Counted from the stretch's first letter, positions 51,254 through 60,862 are shown. The stretch is DNA of 64,000 nt from Chryseotalea sanaruensis (GCF_003990915.1 NZ_BHXQ01000001.1:365402-429401); one strand, 5' to 3'. The notes: generated by a model not told the origin, from the sequence alone. Numbers and translations: made by a program.

Positions 51254-51925
51254 ATGAAAACCAGATTAATACTAATAACACTTCTTTACCTGTTCGGAAT
51301 GCATTCAACTCATGCACAGACTATGAATTGGAAAACGCTTGGTGAGTCAAAACATATCGTAAATGTTGGTTTTGGATGGGATCATAGTCTGTCGTACAAT
51401 GTTGGCTATGTGTATCAGATCAAATCTAAATTGCCGCTTATTCTTAATGCTAACTTTTCGATACCATCCGGAGATAACCTGGTGGATGATTTTAAGACAA
51501 AAATAGGTGGTCAACTGGTTGTCTTGAATAATGAAAAACTTAAGGGCAGTGTTTCATTGCATGGAATTTTCAGAAGATACGAGAATCCATTGGTACGATT
51601 AGTCAATTTTGGTAGTGAAATGAAAGGCGTATTTGGCTACTATAAAACCAATTACTTTGTAGCTGGCGAATTTGGTTTTGATAAAGCCATTGTAACGCAC
51701 TTTAAACATTCGGAACTATTCAAGGATAATGTTTATGCCGAGGTGACTGATGGTTGGTACCAACCTTCAACAGGCGGTAACTTTAATTATGGTATTCAAA
51801 CAGGTTATTCTTTTAGTAGATATGACTTAACACTCAATATTGGTAAGGTTGTAACGCAAGACTTTAAGACCACGCCATTAATTCCTTTTTATTTTATGCT
51901 TGGCTTCAATTATAAACTAAAGTAA
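51254..51925 (+). CDS. Outer-membrane beta-barrel-like protein
   Basis: 223 aa with a signal peptide ending STHAQ. The mature part is a series of amphipathic strands (HIVNVGFGWDHSLSYNVGYVYQ, YGIQTGYSFSRYDLTLNIG) ending in aromatic MLGFNYKLK, the layout of small outer-membrane barrels whose last residue is aromatic or charged. No named family recognised. It lies four bases after the alpha/beta hydrolase and is followed by a terminator at 51994. Confidence 0.7.
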   Translation: MKTRLILITLLYLFGMHSTHAQTMNWKTLGESKHIVNVGFGWDHSLSYNVGYVYQIKSKLPLILNANFSIPSGDNLVDDFKTKIGGQLVVLNNEKLKGSVSLHGIFRRYENPLVRLVNFGSEMKGVFGYYKTNYFVAGEFGFDKAIVTHFKHSELFKDNVYAEVTDGWYQPSTGGNFNYGIQTGYSFSRYDLTLNIGKVVTQDFKTTPLIPFYFMLGFNYKLK

Positions 51926-51993
51926 TGGACTCTATTATAATCTAACACCACACGAGTTAAGTTAAGAAACTGTCTATAAATTACCCGTTGTTC

Positions 51994-52027
51994 AATCAGC
52001 GTCTCCAAAGAGGCGCTGATTTTTTTA
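51994..52027 (+). terminator. Rho-independent terminator
   Basis: Arms AATCAGCG (51994-52001) and CGCTGATT (52014-52021) with an inner CT/AG pair and a T run ending at 52026. It ends the hydrolase/beta-barrel unit. Confidence 0.85.
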
Positions 52028-52127
52028 AGTAGGTGATAAAAAGCTGGTAAAGGAAACGGTGTTGGTTTTGTGTAATACAGCATAAATATTATCTTGTATT
52101 GCTTAAATCGTATTTCTCCCTGTTTGT

Positions 52128-53141
52128 ATGTATTTGATTAGATTTGTATTGATTACAATCTTATTGCTCCCTGCTATAGTTTTTATCACCACTGCTCAGG
52201 ATCCTGAAACGGTGGCATTTAATCAGCAGTTAACTTTCACCTGCGATAATAACTTTCTTTTGTTTAATGGTGAAGATGGTTACTATACCAGTGGTTTATT
52301 TGTACGGTATGATCGCCTGCGAAACAAACCATCGCCTAATGTTGTAAAACAGGTTTTCTCTTATGAGCTGGCGCAACAAATTTATACAGCACACAGTAGA
52401 AAAATATTACCCAATCCTACGCAGCAATTTCCTGGTGGTTTAGATGAAATAGACCGCCCGATTGCGGGATATCTCTATGTTAAAGCCTCGCTCAGCTCTG
52501 TTTTTAAAAATAGTAAATTACTTGCAGTAGGATTAAGTGTTGGTAGTATTGGCAATAATTCTTTTGGTCGTGAGTCTTATGCCTTTTGGCACCGTGTAAT
52601 TGGAGTAAAGGAACATTGGAATTGGGTATGGGATTATCAGGTAGAGGATTCCTGGGGTGCGAATGTGCATGGTACTTTTGCTGCGCCCTTGCTTAATAAG
52701 ACTAAACACTTTCAGATTACCCCGATTTCTAAGGCTACGGTGGGTACAAGTTTTACAGATTTCACACAAGCTGTAATGTTGCAGTATGGAAAGTTATTGT
52801 CTATTGCTGGAAGCAGTTACTGGAATACAAGATTAGCAGCTTCTCCAAATGCAGAAAGTAGTCGTACTGAACTGTTTGTATATTACAAGCCCGCGCTTAG
52901 TTACCAGTTGTATAATGCCACCATAGAGGGAGGTAGGTTTAATGAGATACAACAAGGTATAATTGCAGCGCCTGAACCTTTGGTGTTGGCACATGAATTT
53001 GGAGTGCGTTTTTCTACTTCACGATATTGTTTGGCCTATCAATTAGTTTTGCAAAGTAAAGAAGCTAAGAGTCAGTTTAGGACTCACGCCTATGGAAGTT
53101 TAGTAGTAGCATGTCGTTTTGGAAGTCAAAACAAGCGTTGA
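52128..53141 (+). CDS. Lipid A deacylase LpxR-family outer-membrane protein
   Basis: 337 aa with a signal peptide (TTAQ). The opening strand FTCDNNFLLFNGEDGYYTSGLF matches the [LF]-x-x-DND-x-[FL]...DR-[YD]YT-[NS]G pattern of LpxR/DUF2219 proteins, followed by GYLYVKASLSS, SVGSIGNNSFGRES and barrel strands to the end. LpxR removes 3'-acyloxyacyl chains from lipid A. The first asparagine-rich motif has the DN pair; catalytic His and Ser are not assigned with confidence by eye, so activity is likely but unproved. Confidence 0.83.
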   Translation: MYLIRFVLITILLLPAIVFITTAQDPETVAFNQQLTFTCDNNFLLFNGEDGYYTSGLFVRYDRLRNKPSPNVVKQVFSYELAQQIYTAHSRKILPNPTQQFPGGLDEIDRPIAGYLYVKASLSSVFKNSKLLAVGLSVGSIGNNSFGRESYAFWHRVIGVKEHWNWVWDYQVEDSWGANVHGTFAAPLLNKTKHFQITPISKATVGTSFTDFTQAVMLQYGKLLSIAGSSYWNTRLAASPNAESSRTELFVYYKPALSYQLYNATIEGGRFNEIQQGIIAAPEPLVLAHEFGVRFSTSRYCLAYQLVLQSKEAKSQFRTHAYGSLVVACRFGSQNKR

Positions 53142-53237
53142 ATCAATAACCAATATAAACCCTTCGGTTAGTTTGTGTATTAACGAAAAAGATAGGATTG
53201 CACAAACTTTTAAACTCTAATTCATGTCTTTACCTAA

Positions 53238-53284
53238 AATCCGTCTGACCGCTGTTTAATTTAGTATTCAGCGGTCTGAAGGAT
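53238..53284 (-). repeat. Dispersed palindromic repeat, copy 3 (reverse orientation)
   Basis: Arms 53238-53254 (AATCCGTCTGACCGCTG) and 53269-53284, 14-base loop, 14 of 16 pairs. Read on the minus strand the arm is followed by ATTTTAGGTAAAGAC as in copies 2 and 4. Outward from it, CTCTAATTCATGTCTTTACC shares 14 of 20 positions with the outer end of copy 4, so this is probably a partly decayed full element; the far end is unclear. Confidence 0.8.
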
Positions 53285-53356
53285 AGGGCTACTTTTTTTG
53301 TTACATCAAAATTTGTTGGCGCAAACTTTTCTATACAACACTAATTTTATTTCATC

Positions 53357-56300
53357 TTACAGACCTATAGTTGTAAGTGTTTTACTATAACTGGAATCAC
53401 CAAGGCTATTTAATATAGCTGCGGATTGTCGGAGCATATATTGATCTAATCGCTCGACTGTTTTGTTTTCAGCAATGTTTATTATCGCCTGATCGTAGTA
53501 GAAATTGAATAATTGCTCGGTGAAATCTTGAGCAAACTTAGTATTACCAAGTTCAATCAGCAATTCTGCAACGTATAAATCAGTGAAGGAAGGAAGTAAA
53601 TGTGGATAGTGTAATTTTTCTAATGACACTTTGATTACCTCAACGGCTTTTTCATTATCACCTTCCAAAATATAAGCTTCGGCTAATGTGTTAAAAGCTT
53701 GTCGCAGCGGCACGATCATGCGGGCATGGTAATCTTCATAATTAAAGTTGACTTGTTTATCAGCTAGGTTGGAGAAGTCTGTTAATTCAATAAGATTTTT
53801 ATAAGTTAAATCGATGTTTACAGCAGGACCATTTTCACTTTTCGTTGGAGATAATCTGTAGAGTAAGCCTTCTTGCACCAAATAAGGTTCTAATTCAATA
53901 CCCAAACCATTCATAGAAGTAACATTAAAATAGAAAGGCCTCTTCCATTCATTGCTTACGATCAGGTCAAGTATAGCCAATGCATTTTTCTCTAGGTAAT
54001 TTCCGCTTACTCTTAAAAAGAGTGGTTCGGCAGAATAATTTGATGTTTTTAGTTTTAATAAACGTGAAGGCAATAAGTGGTAAGCATCGTCTTTTCCAGT
54101 AACGACTTTTAATGCCGGATGTTCTGCGCTGATCAGACTCAGGTACTGCTGCACATCGATTCCTTGTTTAATTTTGTCATCGATATAGAGTACATCATTT
54201 AATCCGTACTGATGATAATCTTTTTCAGTTAGCGTGAGTTGTAACGGAGCTGATTTATAGTACTGTTTTTTTAGTTGGTTAATGTACCAGTCTGTATTAA
54301 AATAGCTCAATACCACTACACGAACATCGGTTCTAAACCCTTCAACCTCTTGTAAGTACCAAAGTGGAAAGGTATCGTTATCGCCACCCGTAAACAGTAC
54401 AGCATTAGGCGCACAAGTATTTAGCATCGCTTTGGCATAATCCATTTGAAAGGTTCTGCCAGCTCTAGTATGATCATCATAGTTTTGATAACACATCCAG
54501 ACGGGAAGCAATAGACCTATCGCAGCACCTAGTGTCAGGGCAATGCCAGGCTTGCGGAACAATTGTACAATCGACAATACACCCAGACCTACCCAAATGG
54601 CAAAAGCAATGTACGAAGCAACATAAATGTAATCGCGTTCGCGTGGTTCAATAGGGGGTGAGTTGAGGTACAGCGCCAGTATTAAACCTGTGCAGAGAAA
54701 GAATACAAGGTTGACAATAAATCCTTTCTTATCCTTTCGAAACTGTGTCCACGCACCAATTATACCCAGCATCAACGGTATCATCCAATACTGATTTCGA
54801 GCACGTTCGAAGTTGCCTTTGCTTAACCTATCCCAGGGCTTGAGCCAGGCACTATCTTGAATATCACTTTCTCTGCCAACAAAATTCCATAGCAAATAGC
54901 GTAAATACATATGGCCAATCTGATAGCTGAGCATGAATTTTATGTTATAAGCAAAATTTGGTTTTTCGTTGGGTTTCATCCCCATCCATTGGCGATAGGC
55001 TTCAACGTGGTGTGCATCCCGACTGTACATACGGGGTAAAATAGTTTGTCTCGATTTTTCAAATTCATAATTTGCTCTGTTGCCTGCTACTTTGTATCCA
55101 CTATCATCTTTGTAATAAGCTTTATTCTTCGTTGTTACATTTTCAATTTTTGCATCAAAGTAGGGCCCATACAACAATGGACTTGAACCATACGACTCTC
55201 TGTTCATGTAAGCTTTAATCTGGTATAGATCTTCGGGATTGGTTTCATCGATTGGTGGATTCTGATTAGACCTGATGAAGAGCATGAGATATGGCAGAAA
55301 ACCTAGTATAAGAAAAATGACAGCCCAGGTATACATTTTATACGTATTGAATTTTATCAGTAAGAAATAACAGGCTATCACAAAAACAAACAGCAATATG
55401 AAAACACCTGAGTAAAAGGGGAGTCCAATATTATTAACAGCAATGCGATCAAAAGTAAAAGCAAGATCGAAAATGCCAATAGCCACAAAACGGTTGATCA
55501 ATAAAACAAGTACTAAACCCAATCCAATCTTAAGCAGTGCAGGAAATAACCTGAAATGGTTATCTTTTGTGTACCACACAAATGGAAGTATCGGCAAGAC
55601 AAGTAAGCACATGGGATGAATGCAATAGGCCAACCCACTCATGTACGCCAGTAATATGAAAAGTCGGATACGAAGGGATTCTTCGCTATCCACAGCTTTT
55701 AGCATGATCCAAATGAGCAGTAAAAGGAAGAAACTGGCAATACCATAGGTTTCAGCCTCGACTGCGGTATACCAGAAAGTATCGGAAAAGGTGAGGCATA
55801 AACTCCCGCAGAGTGAAGCCAATATTAAAACAATGTGATACCAACCCTGTTGAGACGACATCAGTTTTGTGCCAAAGTGAACGATGATATGGTAGACCAT
55901 GAAAACAGCTAAAGCAGAAAAGAATGCACTCATCGAATTTACAAACCAAGCAACTTCCTGTACATCGGGAGCTAGCATTGAGAATAATCTTCCGAATAGT
56001 AATGAAAGCGGTGTGCCGGGTGTATGAGGCACTTGCAGTTTATAAGCCGAGGCAATAAATTCAGCGCAATCCCATAGACTAGCAGTTGGTTCCAGGGTAA
56101 TCAAATAGGTTATCAATGCAATTAAAAAGACAAGTAAGCCGATGGTATTTTTCCAACTAAACCAATGCATACTATTTTTCTTTAAACCTGCTATATTTTC
56201 AATACCTATAATACCAAGTACAGGTAGAAAGAATCCAAAGAGTAAAAGGGGAGGTGCCACCCATAGAGTGGCTATGCCAAATCCGTTCGCTTCCGTGTCG

Positions 56301-56377
56301 AATGCCATGCATAAATAGGCGGTAAAAATCAGAAAGGCTGAAATGGCAAAGAGAATAATACTTCTTGTAGAAAACAT
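53357..56377 (-). CDS. DUF2723 membrane glycosyltransferase-like protein
   Basis: 1006 aa from the ATG at 56377 (a TTG frame back to 56398 adds seven residues). About a dozen helices in the first half include the DUF2723 hallmark TLEPTASLWDCAEFIASAYKL and HTPGTPLSLLFGRLFS, then soluble periplasmic segments with VLFTGGDNDTFPLWYLQEV and a helical C-terminus (about 880-990; AFNTLAEAYILEGDNEKAVEV). DUF2723/TMEM260-like proteins belong to the GT-C fold and are candidates for O-mannosylation of exported proteins, which occurs in Bacteroidota. Intact and full length. Confidence 0.88.
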   Translation of the reverse strand: MFSTRSIILFAISAFLIFTAYLCMAFDTEANGFGIATLWVAPPLLLFGFFLPVLGIIGIENIAGLKKNSMHWFSWKNTIGLLVFLIALITYLITLEPTASLWDCAEFIASAYKLQVPHTPGTPLSLLFGRLFSMLAPDVQEVAWFVNSMSAFFSALAVFMVYHIIVHFGTKLMSSQQGWYHIVLILASLCGSLCLTFSDTFWYTAVEAETYGIASFFLLLLIWIMLKAVDSEESLRIRLFILLAYMSGLAYCIHPMCLLVLPILPFVWYTKDNHFRLFPALLKIGLGLVLVLLINRFVAIGIFDLAFTFDRIAVNNIGLPFYSGVFILLFVFVIACYFLLIKFNTYKMYTWAVIFLILGFLPYLMLFIRSNQNPPIDETNPEDLYQIKAYMNRESYGSSPLLYGPYFDAKIENVTTKNKAYYKDDSGYKVAGNRANYEFEKSRQTILPRMYSRDAHHVEAYRQWMGMKPNEKPNFAYNIKFMLSYQIGHMYLRYLLWNFVGRESDIQDSAWLKPWDRLSKGNFERARNQYWMIPLMLGIIGAWTQFRKDKKGFIVNLVFFLCTGLILALYLNSPPIEPRERDYIYVASYIAFAIWVGLGVLSIVQLFRKPGIALTLGAAIGLLLPVWMCYQNYDDHTRAGRTFQMDYAKAMLNTCAPNAVLFTGGDNDTFPLWYLQEVEGFRTDVRVVVLSYFNTDWYINQLKKQYYKSAPLQLTLTEKDYHQYGLNDVLYIDDKIKQGIDVQQYLSLISAEHPALKVVTGKDDAYHLLPSRLLKLKTSNYSAEPLFLRVSGNYLEKNALAILDLIVSNEWKRPFYFNVTSMNGLGIELEPYLVQEGLLYRLSPTKSENGPAVNIDLTYKNLIELTDFSNLADKQVNFNYEDYHARMIVPLRQAFNTLAEAYILEGDNEKAVEVIKVSLEKLHYPHLLPSFTDLYVAELLIELGNTKFAQDFTEQLFNFYYDQAIINIAENKTVERLDQYMLRQSAAILNSLGDSSYSKTLTTIGL

Positions 56378-56451
56378 AGTAATGGTTTGTTCGTACAAGT
56401 CTAGTGTTATTGAATAGGCAGGAATGTTAACAAGTGTAAAGAAGTGTTAAC

Positions 56452-56491
56452 AGAGACGCGATGCTCGCGTCTCTTCGATGCTCGCGTCTCT
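56452..56491. repeat. GC-rich palindrome with duplicated arm
   Basis: AGAGACGCGA (56452-56461), loop TGC, TCGCGTCTCT (56465-56474): a perfect 10-bp stem. The 15-mer GATGCTCGCGTCTCT then repeats directly at 56460-56474 and 56477-56491. Palindromes of the AGAGACGCGA type are widely scattered in some environmental bacteria, from general memory; only one cluster is seen here. Confidence 0.85.
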
Positions 56492-56646
56492 ACTATAAAC
56501 CCAAGCATTGGGTCTTTGCGTTAACGAAGTGTTAAAAACCAACATCAACCAAAATTAAAGACCTATTCCTTTTGGCACTGAATATAAAATCTGCAATTTG
56601 GGAGCAGGATTAAGCATTATGATCTGCATTTTAATATCAATCAATC

Positions 56647-56773
56647 TGCTAGTCCGTTTTGATACCATTAAGTTTGAAATAACAAAAATTAACCTCCAAT
56701 GCCATCCGTCAGACCGCTCTATTGCGCATCAAACAGCGGTCAGACGGATTTTAGGTAAAGACGTGGACTAGCA
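56647..56773 (+). repeat. ~127-bp miniature inverted-repeat element with internal palindrome, copy 4
   Basis: Ends TGCTAGTCC (56647-56655) and GGACTAGCA (56765-56773) are perfect 9-bp inverted repeats. Inside: TTTTGATACCA and AGTTTGAAA blocks shared with copy 2, palindrome arms 56704-56718 and 56735-56749 (one central A-A mismatch), a 16-base loop and TTTTAGGTAAAGA. Same architecture as copy 2 at 28655-28779 with co-varying termini. It lies only 20 bases from the kinase ATG and so must include or displace its promoter. Confidence 0.85.
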
Positions 56774-56793
56774 TATTAATAAACTAGTGAACT

Positions 56794-58014
56794 ATGAAAA
56801 GCAAGTATCTTAGGAGCATAATCATTTGGGGAACCTTCCTGTTAATTTGCCTTTTCAGCGTTCAATTATATTGGTTTAATAGGGCTTTTGATGTAGCCGA
56901 AAAGCAATTTGATCACACCGTACAAGTGGCATTGAAGAAAGTTGCGGATTCAGTGGCGAAGGATACAGAGATTAAAAAATTATCCTCAAACTTCTTTCTG
57001 GCTACCACCGAGAGTGAACTCAATAGCGAGGAAATTGATAAGCTGGTAAAAAATGAATTTGAGTTACGCAGCCTTACTTTAGATTATGAGCTTGGTATCT
57101 ATAATGCAGATGATGATACCCTCGTGTATGGAAATTACGTAGCGGCCACAAGACAAAAGTTATATAACGATAAAAATGAATCTGTTGAGGCAGGTGGTGC
57201 GAAGAACTTAGCCATATATTTTCCTGGAAAAAGAAGTTACCTGGCTGCAGAAATGAAAATCTGGATATTCTCCACTGCCATTCTTTTGCTCATGTTTACT
57301 TTCTTCGCCTATGCCATTGTTTCCTTATTACGGGAGCGAAAATTCTCGGAGCTTAAGAACGACTTCATCAACAACATGACCCACGAGTTCAGAACCCCAG
57401 TAACCAATATTGGCATTGCTGCGGAAATTCTGAAAAAGAAAGCACATGTGGATAATCAATTGTATATAGATATACTGATGAAAGAGAACGAAAAGTTGCG
57501 GCAGAAAATCGATCAGGTGTTACTGGGGGCTTCGGTAGACCAACTGAAACGTCCGTCATTGGCGCAGTTAAATCTTCACCAGTTGATTATTGATTGTGCA
57601 GAAGCTTTCCATTTCAAATTACAACAGAGAAATGGTGATATTCAGTTAGAGTTTAAAGCAGCGAATCCAGAGATTATAGGCGACCGTGAGTTGTTAACAC
57701 AGGCCATTGCCAATTTAATAGATAACGCAGAAAAGTATTCGCCACAGAACCCAAGTATAATAGTGCGCACACAAGATACCGGCAAGGGGGTTGAAATTCA
57801 GGTAATTGACAAAGGTATTGGTATTGAATCTTCAATGACCAAAAAAGTGTTCGATAAGTTTTTCAGGATCTCTACTGGTGATGTACATAATGTAAAGGGT
57901 TTTGGACTAGGGCTTAATTTTGTAAAGCAGGTTATAGACTCGCATAAGGGTCATGTTAATTTATGGAGCGAACTGAACCAAGGAACCGAAGTAAGAATAT
58001 TGTTACCGAAATGA
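56794..58014 (+). CDS. Membrane sensor histidine kinase (HisKA/HATPase_c)
   Basis: 406 aa. Helices at about 10-28 and 154-178 flank a periplasmic domain of ~125 residues. The phosphorylation site is His197 in FINNMTHEFRTPVTNIG; N-box NLIDNAEKYS; G1 DKGIGIES; G2 GFGLGLNFV. A complete, active-looking orthodox kinase of the type paired with OmpR regulators. Its stop overlaps the regulator ATG by four bases (ATGA at 58011-58014). Signal unknown. The upstream repeat element (copy 4) constrains its promoter. Confidence 0.92.
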   Translation: MKSKYLRSIIIWGTFLLICLFSVQLYWFNRAFDVAEKQFDHTVQVALKKVADSVAKDTEIKKLSSNFFLATTESELNSEEIDKLVKNEFELRSLTLDYELGIYNADDDTLVYGNYVAATRQKLYNDKNESVEAGGAKNLAIYFPGKRSYLAAEMKIWIFSTAILLLMFTFFAYAIVSLLRERKFSELKNDFINNMTHEFRTPVTNIGIAAEILKKKAHVDNQLYIDILMKENEKLRQKIDQVLLGASVDQLKRPSLAQLNLHQLIIDCAEAFHFKLQQRNGDIQLEFKAANPEIIGDRELLTQAIANLIDNAEKYSPQNPSIIVRTQDTGKGVEIQVIDKGIGIESSMTKKVFDKFFRISTGDVHNVKGFGLGLNFVKQVIDSHKGHVNLWSELNQGTEVRILLPK

Positions 58015-58721
58015 TGAAGCAACGCGAAATAATGTTGGTGGAAGATGATGAAAGCCTGGGCTTTCTAATTAAAGATTCATTAGATGCACATGGTTGGAAA
58101 GTAAAACACTATTCAAGCGGTGAGCAGGGGCTAACTGCTTTTCATAATAACCAATTCGACCTTTGTATTTTGGATATCATGCTTCCACAACAGGATGGTA
58201 TTTCACTGGCTACAGAAATTAGAAGGTATAATCAGCATGTGCCTATCGTGTTTTTAACAGCTAAGAGCCAAACGGAAGACCGTATTCGTGGATTTCAGTC
58301 GGGTGCTGATGATTACGTGTGTAAACCCTTTAGTATTGAAGAATTTAAATACAGATTGGAAGCTATTTTGAAAAGAAGTCATGAAGATGATACTACCAGC
58401 AAGCATTCTGTATTGAAACTTGCCAATACAACATTAGATATTCATAATTTACTTTTGAATGCCAACGGAACCACTACACGCCTCACTCATAAAGAATGTA
58501 AATTGTTACAATTGTTTTTAAGACATGCTGGTAAGCTTATAGAGCGAGAGGTTTTTCTGAAGTCCATTTGGGAGGACGATGGATTTTTTGTGGCACGCAG
58601 TATGGATGTTTTCATTTCCAAACTACGGAAATACCTAAGTACTGATAAGCAGTTGCGCATTGAGAACGTCAGGGGAGTAGGTTATATTTTGAAAGTAGGA
58701 ATGGAGCTGATGGTTGATTAG
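58011..58721 (+). CDS. OmpR-family response regulator
   Basis: 236 aa from the ATG at 58011, which overlaps the kinase stop; the longer frame from 57963 overlaps the kinase coding and is rejected. Receiver with Asp55 in LCILDIMLPQ, FLTAKSQTEDR and KPFSIEE; C-terminal winged helix with TRLTHKECKLLQLFL and SMDVFISKLRKYL, the trans_reg_C recognition region. Cognate of the adjacent kinase. Confidence 0.93.
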   Translation: MMKQREIMLVEDDESLGFLIKDSLDAHGWKVKHYSSGEQGLTAFHNNQFDLCILDIMLPQQDGISLATEIRRYNQHVPIVFLTAKSQTEDRIRGFQSGADDYVCKPFSIEEFKYRLEAILKRSHEDDTTSKHSVLKLANTTLDIHNLLLNANGTTTRLTHKECKLLQLFLRHAGKLIEREVFLKSIWEDDGFFVARSMDVFISKLRKYLSTDKQLRIENVRGVGYILKVGMELMVD

Positions 58722-58849
58722 CGCTTTCGTGCTTGATCAAAAGACATTCTGCTCGCTATCTAAGGTTTAGTCTAATTTTATCAATCTAATTCTATGAGAT
58801 CGGCACTCATTTAGCTTATTTTAGCCGGATGTTGGTAAAACTATAGATC

Positions 58850-59842
58850 ATGATCACTAATATATTTGGATTCTTGTTTTGCGCTGCATTGATTACTTTT
58901 AGTGGGATTAAATTATCTAAGTATGGTAATCTTTTGGCCGAGCTTACAGGGTTAAGCAAAGCGTGGATTGGTTTAGTCTTAATGGCAACTGTAACTTCAT
59001 TGCCGGAATTAGTAACAGGACTGAGCGCAGTTATTGTAGTGAAGGCACCTGATTTGGCTGTCGGAAATATCTTAGGTAGTTGTGCCTTTAATTTATTGAT
59101 TCTTTCGTTGCTTGATGTAATGGTCAAAAAGCCAATTATATCCCTTATTAGAACAAGTCATCTTATTACTGGAGCGTTCAGCATAATATTATTATGTACT
59201 GTTGGTGTTGCGCTATTACTAACTGACGTAACACCCAATCTATTATGGTTAAGTCCATTTAGTATTTTGATAACTTTACTATATTTTGCTGCTATACGTG
59301 GAGTCTTTTTGCATGAAAAGACTCATCCATCTGTGGATGATATAAAGCCAAGTGCTAATTCTGAAAAGATCAGCATGTTACGCGCAATATCAATATATAG
59401 TATTCATGCTGTTTTGGTGATTCTGGCAGCGTTATTTTTACCTTACTTTGGTGAAAACATCGCACAGCAAACAGGTATAAGTGATTCATTTTTTGGAACT
59501 TTATTTCTAGCTATAATTACTTCCTTACCGGAGCTTGTGATTTCTATTTCCGCTTTAAAAATGGGAGCTTTGGAGATGGCAATCGGTAACCTATTAGGAA
59601 GCAATGTTTTCAATATTTTGATACTAGCGATTACTGATATTTTTTATACGGCTGGGTCATTGTTTGAAAGTCTGTCTGAAACACACATGCTATCTGTTTT
59701 TATATCAATTATGATGACTGCAATTGTTGCACTCGGTTTTGTAACGCGTCCTGAAAAAAAGCTTTGGCGTTTGAGTCAGGATGGTTTCATGATTTTAATT
59801 TTATATATCGGGTTGGTAATAATTTTATTTCTTAAGGGATAA
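58850..59842 (+). CDS. Sodium/calcium exchanger, YrbG-type CaCA family
   Basis: 330 aa with about ten helices. The two alpha repeats are plain: ATVTSLPELVTGLSAV followed by VGNILGSCAFNLLIL, and AIITSLPELVISISALKMG followed by IGNLLGSNVFNILIL. These carry the ion-coordinating acidic and polar residues. It moves Ca2+ against Na+ or H+. Monocistronic and convergent with the AraC gene at 59870. Confidence 0.92.
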   Translation: MITNIFGFLFCAALITFSGIKLSKYGNLLAELTGLSKAWIGLVLMATVTSLPELVTGLSAVIVVKAPDLAVGNILGSCAFNLLILSLLDVMVKKPIISLIRTSHLITGAFSIILLCTVGVALLLTDVTPNLLWLSPFSILITLLYFAAIRGVFLHEKTHPSVDDIKPSANSEKISMLRAISIYSIHAVLVILAALFLPYFGENIAQQTGISDSFFGTLFLAIITSLPELVISISALKMGALEMAIGNLLGSNVFNILILAITDIFYTAGSLFESLSETHMLSVFISIMMTAIVALGFVTRPEKKLWRLSQDGFMILILYIGLVIILFLKG

Positions 59843-59869
59843 TTTCATCAAGACTGTATACGATAAACA

Positions 59870-60751
59870 CTACCCCGAAAACTGTTTTCGAAAACGCTCA
59901 GGTGTTATGTGTAAGTATTTTTTAAAATAGCGACCGAAATATGAGTTGTCAACAAAATTAAGTTGGTAGGCGATTTCAGCCACCGACAATTTTGTGTGTG
60001 CCAGCAAACGCTTGGCCTCAAGCAGTACACGTTGCCGTATCAATCCTCCAGCAGATTTACCAGATTTCTTTTTGCAAATGGCGTTAAGATGATTCGGTGT
60101 AATGTTTAACAATGCAGCATAGTCCTTCGGTGCTCGCATGGTTACATAATTTTTCTCAATCAACTCCTGAAAAACAAAAAGTAAATCCTGATTAAGGTTT
60201 TCATCTGGTGCTACACCAATATATAAACGCGATGCACGTACTAATAAGGTTCCAATAGAGTAGAATATAGCATCACGACTAAAGGTATCCTGGAGTTTTG
60301 CTTCACCTTCCATAAAGCGAAGTTCTTCTTGCCAATTTTCTGATTCTGCAGCACTTAAATCGATAAAGCAGGGTTGATCCAATCTAAACAGTGGCCAGTT
60401 ACTCATAAGCTTGCGGCCTTTAGATAAAGCAACAAAGCCATCGGTGAAGAGTACAACAAAGCCTTTGATATTTATCAGCTGATTCCAGGCATGCACCTGA
60501 CCTGGGGCAATTAAGAATAAGCGATTAGGTTTTAAATCGTAAGTGGTAAAATCAATATCGTGACTGCCACCACCACCTGTAACCAAAATGAAAGTGTAGA
60601 AAGAATGTCGATGAGGCGCCTTTAGGTGCTCAATGTCCTTCGCAAAATATTCAAACCTGAAAAACTCAAAATCCCTCGCTTCTTCTTCAGTGCTTACTGT
60701 TCGAAGCGATTCAATGGAGTAGGCGGGTATTTCGTCAATAAAATCAGTCAT
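59870..60751 (-). CDS. AraC-family regulator with cupin-type N-terminus
   Basis: 293 aa. N-terminal cupin-like sensing domain with HRHSFYTFILVTGGGGSHDIDF and PNRLFLIAPGQVHAW; C-terminal AraC helix-turn-helix with LLNITPNHLNAICKKKSGKSAGGLI and VAEIAYQLNFVDNSYFGRYFKKY. Cytoplasmic; ligand unknown. It diverges from the universal stress protein, which starts 111 bases away, and may regulate it. Confidence 0.9.
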   Translation of the reverse strand: MTDFIDEIPAYSIESLRTVSTEEEARDFEFFRFEYFAKDIEHLKAPHRHSFYTFILVTGGGGSHDIDFTTYDLKPNRLFLIAPGQVHAWNQLINIKGFVVLFTDGFVALSKGRKLMSNWPLFRLDQPCFIDLSAAESENWQEELRFMEGEAKLQDTFSRDAIFYSIGTLLVRASRLYIGVAPDENLNQDLLFVFQELIEKNYVTMRAPKDYAALLNITPNHLNAICKKKSGKSAGGLIRQRVLLEAKRLLAHTKLSVAEIAYQLNFVDNSYFGRYFKKYLHITPERFRKQFSG

Positions 60752-60809
60752 CAGTAAAAAGTGCCATAATAGCTCGTTTTTCTTCCACAGTCTAATGGTT
60801 ATTATGGCC

Positions 60810-60817
60810 TAAATTTG
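60810..60817 (+). promoter_or_regulatory. Possible -7 element of the stress-protein promoter
   Basis: TAAATTTG fits the Bacteroidota -7 consensus TAnnTTTG and lies 46 bases before the ATG at 60863. No good -33 TTG is found at the right distance, so it is weak. Confidence 0.3.
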
Positions 60818-60862
60818 CATAAAAATAAGGAATATTCTATTGTCACTGTAAATAAGTACATT

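Larger units (their letters stand above)
56378..56793. other. Intergenic region rich in repeats
   Basis: 416 bases between the DUF2723 gene and the kinase. It holds scattered GTGTTAA/GTTAAC words (56425-56451, 56520-56535), a GC-rich 15-bp direct repeat with a palindrome (56452-56491), and the full-length miniature element copy 4 (56647-56773), which ends 20 bases before the kinase ATG. No coding frame seen. Confidence 0.7.
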
